NCBI RefSeq assembly: GCF_001428435.1
Contig: NZ_LMSO01000012.1
Coordinates: forward strand, 1-64,000
Length of the DNA: 64,000 bases
Reading direction: 5' to 3'
DNA from: Arthrobacter sp. Soil782
GTDB lineage: Bacteria; Actinomycetota; Actinomycetes; Actinomycetales; Micrococcaceae
Both the position numbers and the translations under genes were made by a program. Numbering within the stretch: the stretch's first letter is position 1; each line of letters starts with the position of its first letter. The notes under the pieces are model-generated. The model searched no databases. It was not told the origin of the DNA and was given only the letters and a program-made list of their open reading frames with translations. Of the stretch, positions 47,885 to 57,587 are shown piece after piece.

Positions 47885-48787
47885 ATGTCTATCTTTCTGA
47901 ACAAAGACTCCAAGGTGATCGTCCAGGGCATCACCGGCGGCGAAGGCACCAAGCACACCGCGCTGATGCTGAAAGCCGGCACGCAGGTTGTCGGTGGCGT
48001 CAACGCCCGCAAGGCTGGAACCACCGTCACTCACGGCGAGACCACCCTGCCCGTTTTCGGCACCGTGAAGGAAGCCATCGCCGAGACCGGCGCTGACGTC
48101 TCCATCATTTTCGTGCCGCCGGCATTCACCAAGGACGCAGTCGTTGAAGCGATCGATGCCGGTATCGGCCTGGTCGTCATCATCACCGAGGGTGTTCCCG
48201 TACAGGATTCCGCGGAGTTCTGGGCACTGGCGCAGTCCCGCGTGGACGAGAACGGCAAGCAGATCACCCGGATCATAGGCCCCAACTGCCCCGGCATCAT
48301 CACCCCCGGGGAAGCACTGGTTGGTATCACTCCCGCGAACATCACCGGCAAGGGCGGTGTAGGCCTGGTCTCGAAGTCCGGCACCCTGACCTACCAGATG
48401 ATGTTCGAGCTGCGCGATCTCGGTTTCTCCACCGCGATCGGCATCGGCGGAGACCCGGTCATCGGCACCACGCACATCGATGCACTCGAGGCGTTCGAAG
48501 CGGATCCCGAGACCAAGGCGATCGTCATGATCGGCGAGATCGGCGGTGACGCCGAAGAGCGCGCAGCCGAGTTCATCAAAGCCAACGTGACCAAGCCGGT
48601 TGTGGGCTACGTGGCGGGCTTCACTGCCCCCGAGGGTAAAACCATGGGCCACGCAGGTGCAATCGTGTCCGGCTCGGCCGGCACTGCCCAGGCGAAGAAG
48701 GAGGCCCTCGAGGCCGCCGGCGTCAAGGTGGGGAAGACCCCGTCCGAGACCGCCCGCCTGCTGCGCGAGGTCTACGCGGCGCTCTAG
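47885..48787 (+). CDS. sucD: Succinyl-CoA synthetase, alpha subunit
   Basis: 300 residues. [15 protein letters not shown] binds Co[15 protein letters not shown] and GHAGAIVSG carry the active site; the phosphorylated His is His256 in MGHAGA. It completes the SucCD enzyme of the TCA cycle. The gene ends in a strong inverted repeat about 20 bases past the stop. Confidence 0.97.
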   Translation: MSIFLNKDSKVIVQGITGGEGTKHTALMLKAGTQVVGGVNARKAGTTVTHGETTLPVFGTVKEAIAETGADVSIIFVPPAFTKDAVVEAIDAGIGLVVIITEGVPVQDSAEFWALAQSRVDENGKQITRIIGPNCPGIITPGEALVGITPANITGKGGVGLVSKSGTLTYQMMFELRDLGFSTAIGIGGDPVIGTTHIDALEAFEADPETKAIVMIGEIGGDAEERAAEFIKANVTKPVVGYVAGFTAPEGKTMGHAGAIVSGSAGTAQAKKEALEAAGVKVGKTPSETARLLREVYAAL

Positions 48788-48804
48788 TCTCTAACACCAA
48801 CACG

Positions 48805-48846
48805 ACGGCGGTCGGTCCCTTCTCCACGGAAGGGAACGGCCGCCGT
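48805..48846 (+). terminator. Terminator after sucCD
   Basis: ACGGCGG at 48805 pairs with CCGCCGT at 48840, and inside it TCCCTTC pairs with GAAGGGA around TCCACG. It begins 18 bases after the sucD stop and is followed by TGTCATTTAA. Confidence 0.8.
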
Positions 48847-48910
48847 TGTCATTTAACTCCTGGTCGGTGATGGGAGGAATACCTCCTAGGGTCAGATAAA
48901 TTTTTTGCAG

Positions 48911-48938
48911 TTGTGCAGAATTCCTTCCTGTGCCACAA
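48911..48938. promoter_or_regulatory. Inverted repeat in TetR promoter region
   Basis: TTGTG at 48911 and CACAA at 48934 are inverted and flank CAGAATTCCTTCCTGTGC. This lies just before the GTG of the TetR gene, where an autorepressor site is expected. The arms are short, so it is only a candidate. Confidence 0.35.
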
Positions 48939-48945
48939 TAGTTCG

Positions 48946-49569
48946 GTGAGTCAACTAATTTCGCTGCGTGAACGCAAGCGCACCGAGACCTGGAGCGCAC
49001 TGCACGACGCCGCAGCGCGCCTCACGCTCGAACGTGGGCCGGAGGCGGTCACCGTCGAGCAGATTGCCGCCAGCGCCAAGGTTTCGCCACGGACATTCTT
49101 CAACTACTTCAGCACCAAGGAAGACGCGATCCTGGGGCTGCAGGAACCGAGCGTCGACGAAGAGCTGATTGCAGACTTGGCTCCGGGGCGGGATCTGCTG
49201 GAGCAGGTTTCTCGGCTGCTGATGGCCGTGGTGCACTCCACCGAGGGCGGCGAACGTGAGGCCAGCCGCCGCATCGACGTGCTCACCGCCTACCCGTTCC
49301 TGCGCCAGCGCCGGTACGCCTACTTCGTGCGCGTGGAGCAGTTGGTACGTGACGTCGTTGCCTCCTCCCTGACTGATTCCGGCCGCTGGCAGGCGGCGCT
49401 GAGCCGAAATCCCGCTGAAGACGTGGCGCGCATGATTGTCCTCGTGGCTGGAGCCCCCATGCGCTACGCGTTCCAGCAAACCGCCGATTCACCCACGATT
49501 GACAGCCAGTTCTCCGCTCTTGACGGCGCCACCGCGCTGCTTCGGGAAGTTCTTGAGGAAATTCGATGA
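48946..49569 (+). CDS. TetR-family repressor
   Basis: 207 residues from GTG 48946 (VSQLISLRERKRTETWSALH). The helix-turn-helix is VTVEQIAASAKVSPRTFFNYF, the TetR signature with typical FFNYF. The C-terminal domain is variable. It overlaps the exporter gene by four bases (ATGA) and most likely represses the pair in response to the exporter's substrate. The start is close to a TTGCAG/CACAAT-type promoter, so the mRNA may have a very short leader. Confidence 0.92.
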   Translation: MSQLISLRERKRTETWSALHDAAARLTLERGPEAVTVEQIAASAKVSPRTFFNYFSTKEDAILGLQEPSVDEELIADLAPGRDLLEQVSRLLMAVVHSTEGGEREASRRIDVLTAYPFLRQRRYAYFVRVEQLVRDVVASSLTDSGRWQAALSRNPAEDVARMIVLVAGAPMRYAFQQTADSPTIDSQFSALDGATALLREVLEEIR

Positions 49570-51134
49570 CCACTACCGTCCCACGCAAGGAATCAGGACT
49601 GCTCCTGCTCTTTGTCGGCCTGATGCTCTCCATGCTGCTCGCCGCCCTGAACCAGATGATCCTCAGCACTGCGCTGCCCACGATTGTCGGTGAGCTCAAC
49701 GGAGTGGACCAGATGCTCTGGGTCATCACCGCATACATCCTGGCTGCGACCATCGTGATGCCCATCTACGGCAAGCTCGGTGACCTCATCGGCCGTAAAA
49801 GCCTGCTGCTCTTTGCCATTGCAATCTTCATGGCGGGATCGATCGTTGGCGGGCTTGCGCCGAACATGGAATGGCTCATCGCCGGACGCGCGGTTCAGGG
49901 TCTCGGCGGTGGTGGACTGATGATCCTCTCCCAGGCCATCATTGCCGACGTCGTTCCTGCCCGGGAGCGCGGCAAGTACATGGGTGCCATGGGAGGCGTG
50001 TTTGCCTTCGCATCAGTGGCCGGCCCGCTGCTGGGCGGCTGGTTCACCGAAGGTCCGGGCTGGCGGTGGATGTTCTGGATCAACATGCCGCTGGGTGTTT
50101 TGGCCATCGTTGTGGTGCTGTTCTTCCTGCACCTGCCCGCGCGCGAACGGGTGCATCCCCACGTGGATATCGCGGGGATGGTGCTGCTCGCTATTGCAAC
50201 GACGTCGCTGGTGCTCGTGGGCACCTGGGGCGGCACCGAGTATCCGTGGTTGTCCGCGCCGATCCTCGGACTGTTTGCCCTCGCTGTCGTGACGGGACTG
50301 ATGTTCGTCGCTGTGGAGCGGCGGGCAAAGGAACCGATCCTGCCAATGAGCCTGTTCCGGGAGCGGAACTTTGTCCTCACCACCTCAGGCGGCCTCTTGA
50401 TCGGTGTCACGATGTTCGGCGCCATCGGCTACCTGCCCACCTATCTGCAGATGGTGACCGGCGCCAGTGCCACCAACGCAGGCCTGCTCATGATCCCGAT
50501 GATGGGTGCGCTCATCCTGACCTCCACAGGCTCTGGAATTCTCGTCAGCAAGACCGGCCGCTACAAGTGGATGCCGATTGTCGGATCGCTCGGTGTTGCT
50601 GTGGCGCTGCTGCTGCTCTCAACCATCAGCCCGACAACGCCGGTCTGGATGATCTGCGTATACATCGCCATCATGGGTGCCGGGCTGGGCCTGAGCATGC
50701 AGATTCTGGTGCTGATCGTCCAGAACACGTTCCCGAACCGCGTGGTGGGCACGGCGACGGCCTCAAACAACTACTTTCGCCAGATCGGTGCGACCCTGGG
50801 TTCGGCGGTGGTGGGCAGTCTCTTCACTGCACGGGTGGGGGAGTTGCTGCTTGAACGGCTCCCTGCGGGTGGCGCTGCGCTGGAAGGAGGGGCGAACTCA
50901 CTCACTCCAGAGCTGGTCAGCGCCCTGCCCGCCGCGCTGCAGTCCCCGATCATCCAGTCTTACAACGACGCACTGACCCCGCTGTTCCTCTACATGGCAC
51001 CGCTCGGTGTGATCGCCGCAGTACTCCTAGCGTTTGTCCACGAGAAGGCGCTGTCAACGGTCATCGAGCGGGACACGAAGGTCGAGCGTGACGCCGGCCT
51101 CCCGCCTGAGCCGGTAGAGCAGCTCTCGCGTTAG
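49566..51134 (+). CDS. MFS multidrug exporter, DHA2/EmrB-QacA type
   Basis: 522 residues with about fourteen membrane helices. LNQMILSTALPTIVGELNG is the first-helix signature of DHA2 drug:H+ antiporters, GKLGDLIGRKSLLLFAI the loop 2-3 motif, and RFLPSR-like sites follow. It exports hydrophobic or cationic compounds. Control by the overlapping TetR gene is very likely. Confidence 0.92.
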   Translation: MTTTVPRKESGLLLLFVGLMLSMLLAALNQMILSTALPTIVGELNGVDQMLWVITAYILAATIVMPIYGKLGDLIGRKSLLLFAIAIFMAGSIVGGLAPNMEWLIAGRAVQGLGGGGLMILSQAIIADVVPARERGKYMGAMGGVFAFASVAGPLLGGWFTEGPGWRWMFWINMPLGVLAIVVVLFFLHLPARERVHPHVDIAGMVLLAIATTSLVLVGTWGGTEYPWLSAPILGLFALAVVTGLMFVAVERRAKEPILPMSLFRERNFVLTTSGGLLIGVTMFGAIGYLPTYLQMVTGASATNAGLLMIPMMGALILTSTGSGILVSKTGRYKWMPIVGSLGVAVALLLLSTISPTTPVWMICVYIAIMGAGLGLSMQILVLIVQNTFPNRVVGTATASNNYFRQIGATLGSAVVGSLFTARVGELLLERLPAGGAALEGGANSLTPELVSALPAALQSPIIQSYNDALTPLFLYMAPLGVIAAVLLAFVHEKALSTVIERDTKVERDAGLPPEPVEQLSR

Positions 51135-51184
51135 CCCGCCGCGTCCGGGCATTTCACGTGGGCGGCGTCGGGCAGAATGAACAC

Positions 51185-51634
51185 ATGGCTACCCCTTACC
51201 TGATCCGCCGCGAGCGCTTCATCCCTGCTCCTGCTTCCGCTATCTTCGACGTGCTCGCCACGCCCGCGTTGCACAGCGTGATTGACGGCTCCGGCACCGT
51301 CACAGGTGTTCAGCCCAATGGGCCGGAACGGCTCTCCGCCGGCGCCCGCTTCGGAATGGACATGAAGATCGGTGCGCCTTACAAAATTCTCAACAGGGTT
51401 GTCGAATTCGAGGAGGGCAAGCGGATTGCCTGGCGGCACTTTGCCCGCCATATCTGGCGCTACACCCTTCAGGAGCACGACGGCGGCACGTTGGTTGCTG
51501 AGGAATGGGACGCCCGCGCTGTTCCCGGCAAGCCCGTGCTCAGGTTGCTGGGATTCACGAGGGCCCACCCGGAATCCATCGAACGCACGCTTGAGAACCT
51601 CGAGCGATACATCACGGCAGCTCCCCGCACATAG
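51185..51634 (+). CDS. SRPBCC/START-like lipid-binding protein
   Basis: 149 residues from ATG 51185 (MATPYLIRRERFIPAPASAI). FIPAPASAIFDVLATPALHSVID and FEEGKRIAWRHFARHIWRYTL and WDARAVPGKPVLRLLGF match the polyketide cyclase/SRPBCC fold, a hydrophobic-pocket domain used to bind lipids or polyketides. No catalytic residues can be identified. It stands between the exporter and the sigma-factor gene. Confidence 0.83.
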   Translation: MATPYLIRRERFIPAPASAIFDVLATPALHSVIDGSGTVTGVQPNGPERLSAGARFGMDMKIGAPYKILNRVVEFEEGKRIAWRHFARHIWRYTLQEHDGGTLVAEEWDARAVPGKPVLRLLGFTRAHPESIERTLENLERYITAAPRT

Positions 51635-51733
51635 GGGATCAAGGAGAAGTAGTCAATACCGCAGCGGAGAAACGATGAGAAGATTTTTAAGATAACGATC
51701 TGATAAATTCGTTGCGTTAGTCAGCATGCTTAT

Positions 51734-51751
51734 GTTCTTCTGTAGAAGAAC
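51734..51751. promoter_or_regulatory. Inverted repeat in sigma-factor leader
   Basis: GTTCTTC and GAAGAAC are perfect seven-base arms around TGTA, 30 bases before the sigma-factor ATG. It could be an operator or a leader hairpin. No T-run follows. Confidence 0.45.
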
Positions 51752-51781
51752 TGCCCCAGCTCTTCAACAAGAGGTGAAAGC

Positions 51782-52603
51782 ATGCGCACAGCCGCCCGCA
51801 CCCGGAGTGTCAGCTCCCGCAACGTTCCGGCGAACCGCCGAGGGAACAGCAGGCTGCAGAGTGCAATGCAGGAGGAGATTGCACTTGAGCACCTCCATCT
51901 TGCTGAAGCAATCGCGCGCGGATTTTCTCCTTTTGCCAACGACGCCGCTGACGTCCGCCAGGTTGCCTATCTGGGCCTGATGAAGGCGGCCAAGCGCTTC
52001 GACCCGGAGCTGGGCATCGACTTCGCGGCCTATGCGGCGCCGACCATCCGGGGAGAGGTCAAGCGCTACCTGCGGGATTGCTGCTGGATGGTCCGCCCGC
52101 CGCGGGAACTCCAGGACCTGAAGTCGACAGCCGCCAAGGCTGACTCGGAGCTTGCCCAGCGCCTGGGCAGGGAGCCCTCCCTCACCGAACTGTCCAAACA
52201 CCTCGAGAAGGATCCGGCAACAGTGGCCGAAGCCCTGAGCTGTGGTGGAAGCCAGCGGCCCGAGTCCCTTGACACGTCCGCGGAGGGACCGGGTTGGGCG
52301 GAGATTCTGCCTGCCGAGGATGACCCTTTCGCCCATGCCGACGACGTGCTCGCCCTGCGTGCTGCGGTTCACGAACTCTCTGCGCGGGAGAAGGAGCTGC
52401 TGTACCGGCGGTATTTCCATGAGGAAACTCAGGACCGAATAGGCCACCGGCTGGGGATGACCCAGATGCAGGTCTCACGTCTTCTTGCCCGGACTCTCGT
52501 GAAGCTGCAGAAACGCCTTCTCGACGACGCCGGTCTTCACCGCGCGGACCCCTCTCGTGTTCTGAAGATGACGGCACCGGACCGGGCTGCCAGCATTGCC
52601 TGA
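51782..52603 (+). CDS. SigF/SigB-type sigma factor
   Basis: 273 residues from ATG 51782, with AGAGGTGAAA upstream. Region 2 is DVRQVAYLGLMKAAKRFDPELG with FAAYAAPTIRGEVKRYLRD, the hallmark of SigB/F/G factors; region 4 is LSAREKELLYRRYF with IGHRLGMTQMQVSRLLAR. These factors direct RNA polymerase to general-stress promoters. The N-terminal 25 residues are Arg-rich. No anti-sigma factor gene is adjacent, which is unusual. The glycan cluster begins after it. Confidence 0.9.
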   Translation: MRTAARTRSVSSRNVPANRRGNSRLQSAMQEEIALEHLHLAEAIARGFSPFANDAADVRQVAYLGLMKAAKRFDPELGIDFAAYAAPTIRGEVKRYLRDCCWMVRPPRELQDLKSTAAKADSELAQRLGREPSLTELSKHLEKDPATVAEALSCGGSQRPESLDTSAEGPGWAEILPAEDDPFAHADDVLALRAAVHELSAREKELLYRRYFHEETQDRIGHRLGMTQMQVSRLLARTLVKLQKRLLDDAGLHRADPSRVLKMTAPDRAASIA

Positions 52604-52609
52604 GCCGGT

Positions 52610-53584
52610 CTAGCTCCGGATACCCAGCTCCGCTGCGGCACGCAGAACGTCTTCCGGGGTGACCGCCAGAATCGCAGGATCCGGGTCCGCGGCGAACGTT
52701 TCGCCGCGGCGCACCGACTCGTCCGTGAGCACAAGGTGCGGACCCGGCGGTGGGCCCCATTCCGCTGCCGGGGCAGGACCGAACAGCACCACCGACGGCC
52801 GCGCGTACGCCGAGGCGAGGTGCGCTGCGCCCGTATCCGCCGAGATGACCAGCTCAGCCGAAGCAATCAGCGCGGCGAACTCGAGCAACCCCAACCGGCC
52901 GGCCACTACCTGCTCGTCCGGAAGCCCGGCCGTCTGCGCCACTGCCTCCGCCCGGGGACGCTCACCCGCGCTGCCGGTCAACAGCACCAGGTGCCCTGCA
53001 TCCGACAGGGAACGGGCGACGTCGGCAAACCGCTTGACCGGCCAGAGCCGGCTCCCATAGGCCGCGCCGACGTGGATGACAACCGCGCCCGGTGCCGGGC
53101 TTTCGACAGCTGGCGGCCGGAGGAAATAGTCCAGCGGGTCAGCCTCGATGCCGTGCGCACTCACCAGGTGCGCCCACCGATACCTCTCGTGGACACCGTC
53201 CTCCCATTCGGGGCCGGACCAGCCGGGTGCTTGATGCCCGATCCGGCGTGTTGCGTCCAGCGCCTCGAGCCTCCCGCGGCTTTCGGGACCGTTCCCGTGG
53301 AGGTTCACCGCGACCTCCACCCTGCCCGGGCGCAACGCCAGCGGCTCATCGAGCCCGTGGGTGGGCAGCAGCGCGTCCACTGCACCGGTGAGCCCGACGA
53401 TCGGTTCGAGCCAGGACTGCGCGGCGTACAGGATGCGGTGATCCGGGAAGGCTCGCCGTAGCCCGCGCAGAGCGGGCACCGCGACCAGCAGGTCTCCCAG
53501 TTTCAGTGCACGAAGCGCCAGCACCTCGGGGCGTCCATCCGGCTCAAGTGCTTCCACGGCGGTGTCAGGCAGCATGATCTTCAT
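52610..53584 (-). CDS. GT9-family glycosyltransferase, heptosyltransferase-like
   Basis: 324 residues from ATG 53584 (MKIMLPDTAVEALEPDGRPE). LALRALKLGDLLVAVPALR is the N-terminal GT9 motif, VVIHVGAAYGSRLWPVKRFAD the second-domain start and ISADTGAAHLASAYARPSVVLFGP the donor site. GT9 enzymes transfer ADP-heptose in LPS synthesis; in Gram-positives they act on other surface glycans. It is divergent from the gmhB-like gene. Confidence 0.86.
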   Translation of the reverse strand: MKIMLPDTAVEALEPDGRPEVLALRALKLGDLLVAVPALRGLRRAFPDHRILYAAQSWLEPIVGLTGAVDALLPTHGLDEPLALRPGRVEVAVNLHGNGPESRGRLEALDATRRIGHQAPGWSGPEWEDGVHERYRWAHLVSAHGIEADPLDYFLRPPAVESPAPGAVVIHVGAAYGSRLWPVKRFADVARSLSDAGHLVLLTGSAGERPRAEAVAQTAGLPDEQVVAGRLGLLEFAALIASAELVISADTGAAHLASAYARPSVVLFGPAPAAEWGPPPGPHLVLTDESVRRGETFAADPDPAILAVTPEDVLRAAAELGIRS

Positions 53585-53640
53585 CCTGCCAGAAGCGTGG
53601 TCGGCCCATCGCTGTGAAGGAGTCCCGACCCGCGGGAAGA

Positions 53641-53658
53641 ACTTCTCCGGTGAGAAGT
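53641..53658. promoter_or_regulatory. Inverted repeat in divergent glycan promoter region
   Basis: ACTTCTC and GAGAAGT are perfect seven-base arms around CGGT in the 109-base gap between the divergent GT9 gene and the gmhB-like gene. It could be an operator for the cluster. Confidence 0.4.
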
Positions 53659-53693
53659 GTTTAGGTTCGTGCTTCGGAGGGAACTGTGCCTGT

Positions 53694-54218
53694 ATGAGAA
53701 GCGAGCCCAAAGCCGTTCTCCTCGACAGGGACGGCACCATCGTGGTTGATGTGCCGTACAACGGTGATCCCGAGCAGGTTGTCGCGATGCCCGGAGCGCA
53801 GGAAGCGCTGGACGGCCTTCGCGCCGCCGGAGTGCCGCTGGGTGTGCTCACCAACCAGTCCGGCATTGCCCGCGGCCTGCTGACAGCGGCTCAGGTGGAC
53901 GCAGTCAACGAGCGCGTCGAAACCGTTCTTGGCCCGTTCGATCTCTGGGAACTGTGCCCTCACGGACCCGGTGACGGCTGCACCTGCCGCAAGCCGGCAC
54001 CCGGCATGATCCTGCGCGCCTGCGAAAGGCTGGGACTGCACCCTTCGGAAGTTGCCTTCATCGGAGACATCGGGTCGGACGTCGAGGCAGCCGCCGCCGC
54101 GGGAGCCACCGGCGTGCTGGTTCCCACGCCGGTCACCCGGCAGGAAGAAATCGACGCCGCACCGCTCGTTGCGGGCACCCTCGCCGAAGCGGTCACTCTC
54201 CTGCGGGGCAGCGCATGA
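53694..54218 (+). CDS. gmhB: D,D-heptose 1,7-bisphosphate phosphatase, GmhB-type HAD
   Basis: 174 residues from ATG 53694; GGAGGGA lies about 11 bases before it. DRDGT (Asp11 and Asp13) is the HAD nucleophile motif, VLTNQSGIARG the second, and CPHGPGDGCTCRKPAPGM with Cys88, His90, Cys96 and Cys98 is the zinc-binding loop that defines GmhB. IGDIGSDVEAA is the last HAD motif. It removes the C7 phosphate of heptose bisphosphate. Its stop overlaps the next start (ATGA). Confidence 0.88.
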   Translation: MRSEPKAVLLDRDGTIVVDVPYNGDPEQVVAMPGAQEALDGLRAAGVPLGVLTNQSGIARGLLTAAQVDAVNERVETVLGPFDLWELCPHGPGDGCTCRKPAPGMILRACERLGLHPSEVAFIGDIGSDVEAAAAAGATGVLVPTPVTRQEEIDAAPLVAGTLAEAVTLLRGSA

Positions 54219-55276
54219 GCGGCCGCACCCTCGTGGCCCGGCTGGACAGCGTGGGCGATGTTCTCCTGGCAGGGCCGGCGGTCCGGGCGGTCGCCGCGAG
54301 CCAGCCTGCCGGCGTCGTCATGGTGTGCGGTCCACAGGGTGCAGCGGGCGCACGGCTGCTCCCGGGAGTTTCCGACGTTCTTGTCTGGGACTGTCCCTGG
54401 ATCACGGCGCCGGCGCCTGAGGTCACGCACGAGCACCTGAATGTCCTGCAGGAGGCTGTGACGGCGGCGGGCATCACGGAGGCCGTCATCCTGACCTCGT
54501 TCCATCAGTCGCCACTGCCGCTGGCGATGCTGCTGCGCCTGGCCGGTGTGCAGCGGATTACCGGTGCATCCGTCGACTACGCGGGCAGCCTCCTGGACGT
54601 CCGGCTGAAGCCCGGTGAGGACTTCCCCGAGGACCAGCCGGAGGCTGAGCGAGCGCTGCAGATTGCCGCTGCCGCAGGCCACCACCTGCCCGACGACGAC
54701 GACGGCCGGCTTTCCGTGCGCGACGTCCCCGATGTGACCCACCTGGTGGGAAACGAACCTTATATTGTGCTGCACCCCGGCGCAGCCGTGCCCGCCCGCA
54801 CCTGGCCGCCGCTGCACCATGCGGCGCTCGCGGAGCTGCTGACCGGCGCCGGCTACCGCGTGGTGGTCACCGGGGGAAACAGCGAGCGCGAATTGACGGC
54901 CACGGTGGCTGGCCCGGACGGCATTGACCTTGGCGGGCAGACTGACCTGTTGACCATGGCGGGCGTGCTGGCGGGAGCCGGGGCTGTCGTCGTCGGAAAT
55001 ACCGGTCCGGCTCATCTGGCTGCAGCCGTTGGCACCCCTGTGGTGAGCCTGTTCTCGCCGGTTGTGCCGGCCGTCCGGTGGGCTCCGTACCGGGTGCCGG
55101 TAGAGCTGCTGGGGACTCAGAACGCACCCTGCAAGCTGACCCGCGCCCGTGACTGCCCGGTCGCCGGCCACCCCTGCCTCGCCAATGTCAGTCCTGAGGA
55201 TGCCTTCGCCGCGCTGATGCGGCTGCTCGCCGGCGTGCCGTCGCTGGCCGGCAGAAGAGAAACGAGGAACGCATGA
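54215..55276 (+). CDS. GT9-family glycosyltransferase, heptosyltransferase-like
   Basis: 353 residues. RLDSVGDVLLAGPAVRAVAA is the N-terminal GT9 motif; IVLHPGAAVPARTWPP and GNTGPAHLAAAVGTPVVSLF form the donor domain. CPVAGHPCLANVSPEDA in the C-terminus is like that of LPS heptosyltransferases. Coupled by four-base overlaps to both neighbours, it likely uses the nucleotide-heptose made by the cluster. Confidence 0.88.
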   Translation: MSGRTLVARLDSVGDVLLAGPAVRAVAASQPAGVVMVCGPQGAAGARLLPGVSDVLVWDCPWITAPAPEVTHEHLNVLQEAVTAAGITEAVILTSFHQSPLPLAMLLRLAGVQRITGASVDYAGSLLDVRLKPGEDFPEDQPEAERALQIAAAAGHHLPDDDDGRLSVRDVPDVTHLVGNEPYIVLHPGAAVPARTWPPLHHAALAELLTGAGYRVVVTGGNSERELTATVAGPDGIDLGGQTDLLTMAGVLAGAGAVVVGNTGPAHLAAAVGTPVVSLFSPVVPAVRWAPYRVPVELLGTQNAPCKLTRARDCPVAGHPCLANVSPEDAFAALMRLLAGVPSLAGRRETRNA

Positions 55277-56274
55277 AAATACTGCTCTGGCACGTTCACG
55301 GCGGCTGGACCGATGCCTTTGTGCGGGGCTCCCACGAGTACCTGCTGCCCACCACACCCCAGGGAGGTGCGTGGGGACTCGGGCGCGCCGGCCGGGACTG
55401 GCCCGGCTCAGTCCGCGAAGTGGCACCGGAGAACCTGCGGGAAGCAGAGCCGGACATCGTGATTTTGCAGCGGCTCGAGGAGCTCGACGCAGTCGAACGC
55501 CTGCTCGGATGCCGGCCGGGCGCGGACATTCCAGCGGTTTTCCTCGAACACAACACGCCGAAGGGTGACATCCCGACGACGCTGCACCCGCTGGCCGGGC
55601 AGAGCGAGATTCCGATTGTCCACGTCACCCATTTCAACCGGCTCTTCTGGGACAACGGCATGGCACCGACAATGGTGGTGGAACACGGCATCGTGGACCC
55701 GGGACCGCTCTACACCGGAGAACTGGCGCGCGCCGCCGTCGTCGTGAACGAGCCGGTGCGGCGCGGCCGGGTGACCGGCACCGACCTCCTTCCGCAGTTC
55801 AGCCGCGCAGCTCCCCTCGACGTCTTCGGTATGGGAACTGCCGAACTGCCGAACGCACTCGGCCTCGGAGCCGGTGAACTCACGGTCTGTGGGGACCTGC
55901 CGACGGCGTCGCTGCACGCAGAGCTCGCACGGCGCCGCCTCTACCTGCATCCGCTACGGTGGACCTCGCTCGGCCTGGCCTTGCTTGAAGCAATGCACCT
56001 CGGCATGCCTGTCATTGCACTGGCCACCACCGAGGCGGCCCGCGCCGTTCCGCCGGAGGCAGGCGCGATCTCCACGGACGTCGACGAGCTGTGTGCGGCG
56101 GTCCGGCTGCTTCTGGAGGACCCTGCCGAAGCGCGCGCCCGCGGACAGGTTGCGCGGGAGGTAGCACTTGTTCGTTACGGGCTGCCGGCGTTCCTGCAGG
56201 CATGGGACGAGATTCTGGGCCGGTCAACGGAACGCACGCCCATTCCCGCAGCTTCCGAGAGGAGACCACGATGA
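55273..56274 (+). CDS. GT4-like glycosyltransferase
   Basis: 333 residues. The first part carries [17 protein letters not shown] and [21 protein letters not shown]; the second is a GT-B donor domain with [20 protein letters not shown] and [11 protein letters not shown], where the conserved Glu is in ALLEAMHLG. The N-terminal half is unlike typical GT4 enzymes and could bind an unusual acceptor. ATGA overlaps join it to both neighbours. Confidence 0.82.
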   Translation: MKILLWHVHGGWTDAFVRGSHEYLLPTTPQGGAWGLGRAGRDWPGSVREVAPENLREAEPDIVILQRLEELDAVERLLGCRPGADIPAVFLEHNTPKGDIPTTLHPLAGQSEIPIVHVTHFNRLFWDNGMAPTMVVEHGIVDPGPLYTGELARAAVVVNEPVRRGRVTGTDLLPQFSRAAPLDVFGMGTAELPNALGLGAGELTVCGDLPTASLHAELARRRLYLHPLRWTSLGLALLEAMHLGMPVIALATTEAARAVPPEAGAISTDVDELCAAVRLLLEDPAEARARGQVAREVALVRYGLPAFLQAWDEILGRSTERTPIPAASERRPR

Positions 56275-57587
56275 GGATTTCCATGGTGTCGGAGCACGCA
56301 AGCCCGCTCGCAGCACTCGGCGGAGTGGACGCCGGCGGGCAGAACGTGCACGTTGCCGCGCTGTCCCTGGGGCTGGCACGGCGGGGCCACACCATTACTG
56401 TGTATACGCGGAGGGACAGCGAAAACCTGCCCGAGAGGGTGCAGGCCGGCCCCGGACTCGAGGTGGTCCATGTCGACGCCGGCCCGCCCACTGCCATCGC
56501 CAAGGATGAGCTGCTGCCCTATATGGGAGCGCTCGCCGACGGTATTGCAGCCGATTGGGGAACGCGTCCACCGGACCTTGTGCACGGGCACTTCTGGATG
56601 TCCGGTCTCGCCGCTCTGGACGCGGCACGGCGCGAGGACCTGGGTTATGCCGTCCCCATGGTGCAGACCTTCCACGCGCTCGGGACGGTCAAACGGCGGC
56701 ATCAGGGCAAGGAAGACACGAGCCCGATGGAACGCGCCTGGCTGGAACCCTCGGTGGGCCGCCAGGCAGACAGGGTCATCGCCACCTGCTCGGACGAGGT
56801 GTTCGAACTGAAAGCAATGGGCGTCGACGGCACCCGCGTGTCGGTGGCGCCGTGCGGAGTGGACCTCACGCTGTTCGGTGCTGACGGCCCCGCCGCCGCC
56901 CGCCGGCGAACGCATCGCATCATGAGTGTCGGGCGGCTGGTGCCGCGCAAGGGCGTGGACCTGGCGATCCGCGCCTTGAAGACGCTGGCGGACAGCGGGA
57001 TTCACGACGTCGAACTGGTGATTGTCGGCGGCGGAGGCGACGCCAAGCGCCTCGAAGAAGATCCGGAAGCCCAGCGCCTGCTGGCCCTCGCAACCCAGCT
57101 CGGCGTTGCGGATCAGGTGGTCCTCGAGGGCCAGGTGCCCCGCGAGCGGATGCCGGAGCTACTACGCAGTGCCGACGCGGTGATCTGCGCGCCTTGGTAT
57201 GAGCCGTTCGGAATTGTCCCGCTCGAAGCGATGGCGTGCGGCGTCCCGGTGATCGCTGCGGCCGTCGGAGGGCTCATTGACACCGTGGTGGACGGCCAGA
57301 CCGGGCTGCATGTCCCGCCGCGGGATGTGGATGCGCTCGCCGAAGCGATCCGCCAGGTGATCGAAAACCCGGAGGCAGCCCGGGAACTTGGACGGGCAGG
57401 GCTGGCGAGGGTTCATGCCCGCTACTCCTGGGACCGCATTGCGGCGGAAACCGAAAAGGCTTACCAGCTTACCCTCAACCAGGCGAGCGGGCACTCGCAG
57501 TCCGGCCGCCGGGGATCTCAGCAGGGCACCGCTGCAGCGCTTGCACACAGTCCACGTCTACAAAGCACAGGAAGGAGCGCACGATGA
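56271..57587 (+). CDS. GT4-family glycosyltransferase
   Basis: 438 residues from ATG 56271. [20 protein letters not shown] is the glycine-rich start of sucrose-phosphate-synthase-like GT4 enzymes; [20 protein letters not shown] follows, and the donor domain shows [18 protein letters not shown] and [18 protein letters not shown] with the catalytic-type Glu pair. It may transfer a hexose or heptose. The C-terminus ends in a basic tail. Coupled on both sides by ATGA overlaps. Confidence 0.88.
   Translation: MRISMVSEHASPLAALGGVDAGGQNVHVAALSLGLARRGHTITVYTRRDSENLPERVQAGPGLEVVHVDAGPPTAIAKDELLPYMGALADGIAADWGTRPPDLVHGHFWMSGLAALDAARREDLGYAVPMVQTFHALGTVKRRHQGKEDTSPMERAWLEPSVGRQADRVIATCSDEVFELKAMGVDGTRVSVAPCGVDLTLFGADGPAAARRRTHRIMSVGRLVPRKGVDLAIRALKTLADSGIHDVELVIVGGGGDAKRLEEDPEAQRLLALATQLGVADQVVLEGQVPRERMPELLRSADAVICAPWYEPFGIVPLEAMACGVPVIAAAVGGLIDTVVDGQTGLHVPPRDVDALAEAIRQVIENPEAARELGRAGLARVHARYSWDRIAAETEKAYQLTLNQASGHSQSGRRGSQQGTAAALAHSPRLQSTGRSAR

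Noticed and set aside
53960-55426. A 488-residue minus-strand frame across the GmhB-like and GT9 genes
   Set aside because: It runs antisense over two genes with intact catalytic motifs and is rich in Arg, Gly and Gln as expected for a mirror frame.
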